From Flavobacteriales bacterium (GTDB lineage Bacteria > Bacteroidota > Bacteroidia > Flavobacteriales_D > Sanyastnellaceae): a stretch of 5,166 bases of DNA. The stretch spans positions 1 through 5,166 of the forward strand of contig DQKQ01000130.1 of assembly GCA_015660615.1 (NCBI GenBank). Reading direction: 5' to 3'. The notes under the pieces were generated by a model that had not been told where the DNA came from, did not search any database, and worked only from the letters and a program-made list of their open reading frames with translations. The stretch's first letter is position 1. Every line of letters begins with the position of its first letter. Below, in pieces: positions 4,593-5,166 of the stretch. A program made the translations under genes and the position numbers.

Positions 4593-4913
4593 ATGGAAAA
4601 GCGACTAAAAATAAAATCTGGTGATTCAGTAAAAGTTCTTTCTGGCGGAAGCCGTGGAAAGACTGGAGCTGTACTCTCTGTTGATCGCAAAAAAGATCGA
4701 GTGGTTATTGAAGGTGTAAACATCATCACTAAGCACGTTAAGCCAAGCGCCTCTAACCCACAGGGAGGAGTAGTTAAAGTAGAAGCGGGTATTCACATTT
4801 CTAATGTGATGGTTGTTGATTCTGCTGGCAATGCAACTCGAGTAGGACGTCGTCGTAATGACGCTGGTAAGCTTACTCGTTACTCTAAGAAATCAAACGA
4901 AGATCTGAAGTAA
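4593..4913 (+). CDS. rplX: 50S ribosomal protein uL24 (L24)
   Basis: This 106-residue protein is uL24, an assembly-initiating 50S protein that binds the 5' region of 23S rRNA near the tunnel exit. The KOW motif is visible at about residues 8-34 (KSGDSVKVLSGGSRGKTGAV). It is followed by VEGVNIITK-like sequence (IEGVNIITKHVKPSASNPQG) and the family signature VEAGIHISNVMVVD; most homologues have EAPIHISN or EAAI, so Gly replaces the usual residue. The C-terminal ATRVGRRRNDAGKLTRYSKK followed by SNEDLK matches the Bacteroidota form (TRVGRK, RxSKKSxE). The start is 16 bases after rplN. The last A of its TAA stop is the first base of the rplE ATG (TAATG). Confidence 0.98.
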   Translation: MEKRLKIKSGDSVKVLSGGSRGKTGAVLSVDRKKDRVVIEGVNIITKHVKPSASNPQGGVVKVEAGIHISNVMVVDSAGNATRVGRRRNDAGKLTRYSKKSNEDLK

Positions 4914-5166
4914 TGACATACGTATCTAGACTTCAAGCGCAATACAAAGACGAGATTGTTCCTACTTTAATTAAAAAGTTTGAATATACGAGTCTTATGC
5001 AAGCGCCTTGTATTACGAAAATTTGCTTAAACCAAGGAGTTGGTCAAGCAGTAGGTGATCGTAAAATGGTTAATACTGCAGTTGATGAGATGTCAATTAT
5101 CTCTGGACAAAAAGCAGTTAAGACGATGTCCACTAAAGATGTTTCTAACTTTAAACTCCGTAAGGA
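4913..5166 (+). CDS. rplE: 50S ribosomal protein uL5 (L5), N-terminal part
   Basis: The frame opens at ATG 4913, overlapping the rplX stop by one base, and runs off the right edge after 84 full codons. The protein begins MTYVSRLQAQYKDEIVPTLI and continues with KFEYTSLMQAPCITKICLNQ, GVGQAVGDRKMVNTAVDEMS and SGQKAVKTMSTKDVSNFKLR. The NQGVG, GQKAV and SNFKLRK motifs are typical of uL5, which binds 5S rRNA in the central protuberance and contacts uS13 and P-site tRNA. About half of the usual roughly 180-residue protein is present. Its place after rplX is the standard spc order, where rpsN would be expected next. Confidence 0.97.
   Translation, partial: MTYVSRLQAQYKDEIVPTLIKKFEYTSLMQAPCITKICLNQGVGQAVGDRKMVNTAVDEMSIISGQKAVKTMSTKDVSNFKLRK

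Noticed and set aside
1..5166. Hidden accessory system, mobile element or inserted gene
   Set aside because: The gene order is the standard S10-spc order, spacers are at most 21 bases, and every sizeable frame is a known ribosomal protein; there is no room for further genes.

Overview
The window is an ordinary, tightly packed ribosomal-protein gene cluster. It is the core of the S10-spc superoperon, with every gene on the + strand. The order is rplC (3' end), rplD, rplW, rplB, rpsS, rplV, rpsC, rplP, rpmC, rpsQ, rplN, rplX, rplE (5' end). This is the conserved bacterial order with no insertion, deletion or extra ORF. Eleven genes are complete and two are cut by the window edges. I see no tRNA, rRNA, mobile element, CRISPR array or intrinsic terminator, and no convincing promoter. 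No non-coding stretch exceeds 21 bases.

The proteins point to a member of the Bacteroidota (Bacteroidia/Flavobacteriia-like). The signs are the uL22 start MGARK, the uS3 opening with GIIRGWDSNWYGG, the uL4 loop VSGSTRKIKKQKGTG, the uL2 segment DHPMGGGEG followed by SSGGHPRSRNG, and the near absence of Shine-Dalgarno sequences before start codons. The DNA is moderately AT-rich (about 40% GC by eye). TAA is the usual stop; TAG ends only rplN, and TGA occurs only where the stop is built into an ATGA overlap. The finer taxonomy cannot be fixed from this window.

Region 1-2137 (rplC to rpsS) encodes 50S proteins of the exit tunnel and peptidyl-transferase surroundings (uL3, uL4, uL23, uL2) plus uS19 of the 30S head. 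Region 2159-3922 (rplV, rpsC, rplP, rpmC) encodes uL22, uS3, uL16 and uL29. Region 3919-5166 (rpsQ, rplN, rplX, rplE) encodes uS17, uL14, uL24 and uL5. In E. coli the S10 and spc operons are separate, with the spc promoter between rpsQ and rplN; here that gap is only 19 bases, so the two blocks are probably co-transcribed. Start and stop codons overlap at four junctions (TAATG twice, ATGA twice), which suggests translational coupling.

I found no new biological system. The observations worth a second look concern mRNA-level signals: short inverted repeats at the stop codons of four of the wider junctions, SD-like sequences inside genes but essentially not before them, a CCTCCTC/GAGGAGG pairing near the end of rpsC, and a substitution in the normally very conserved KKGP motif of uS19.
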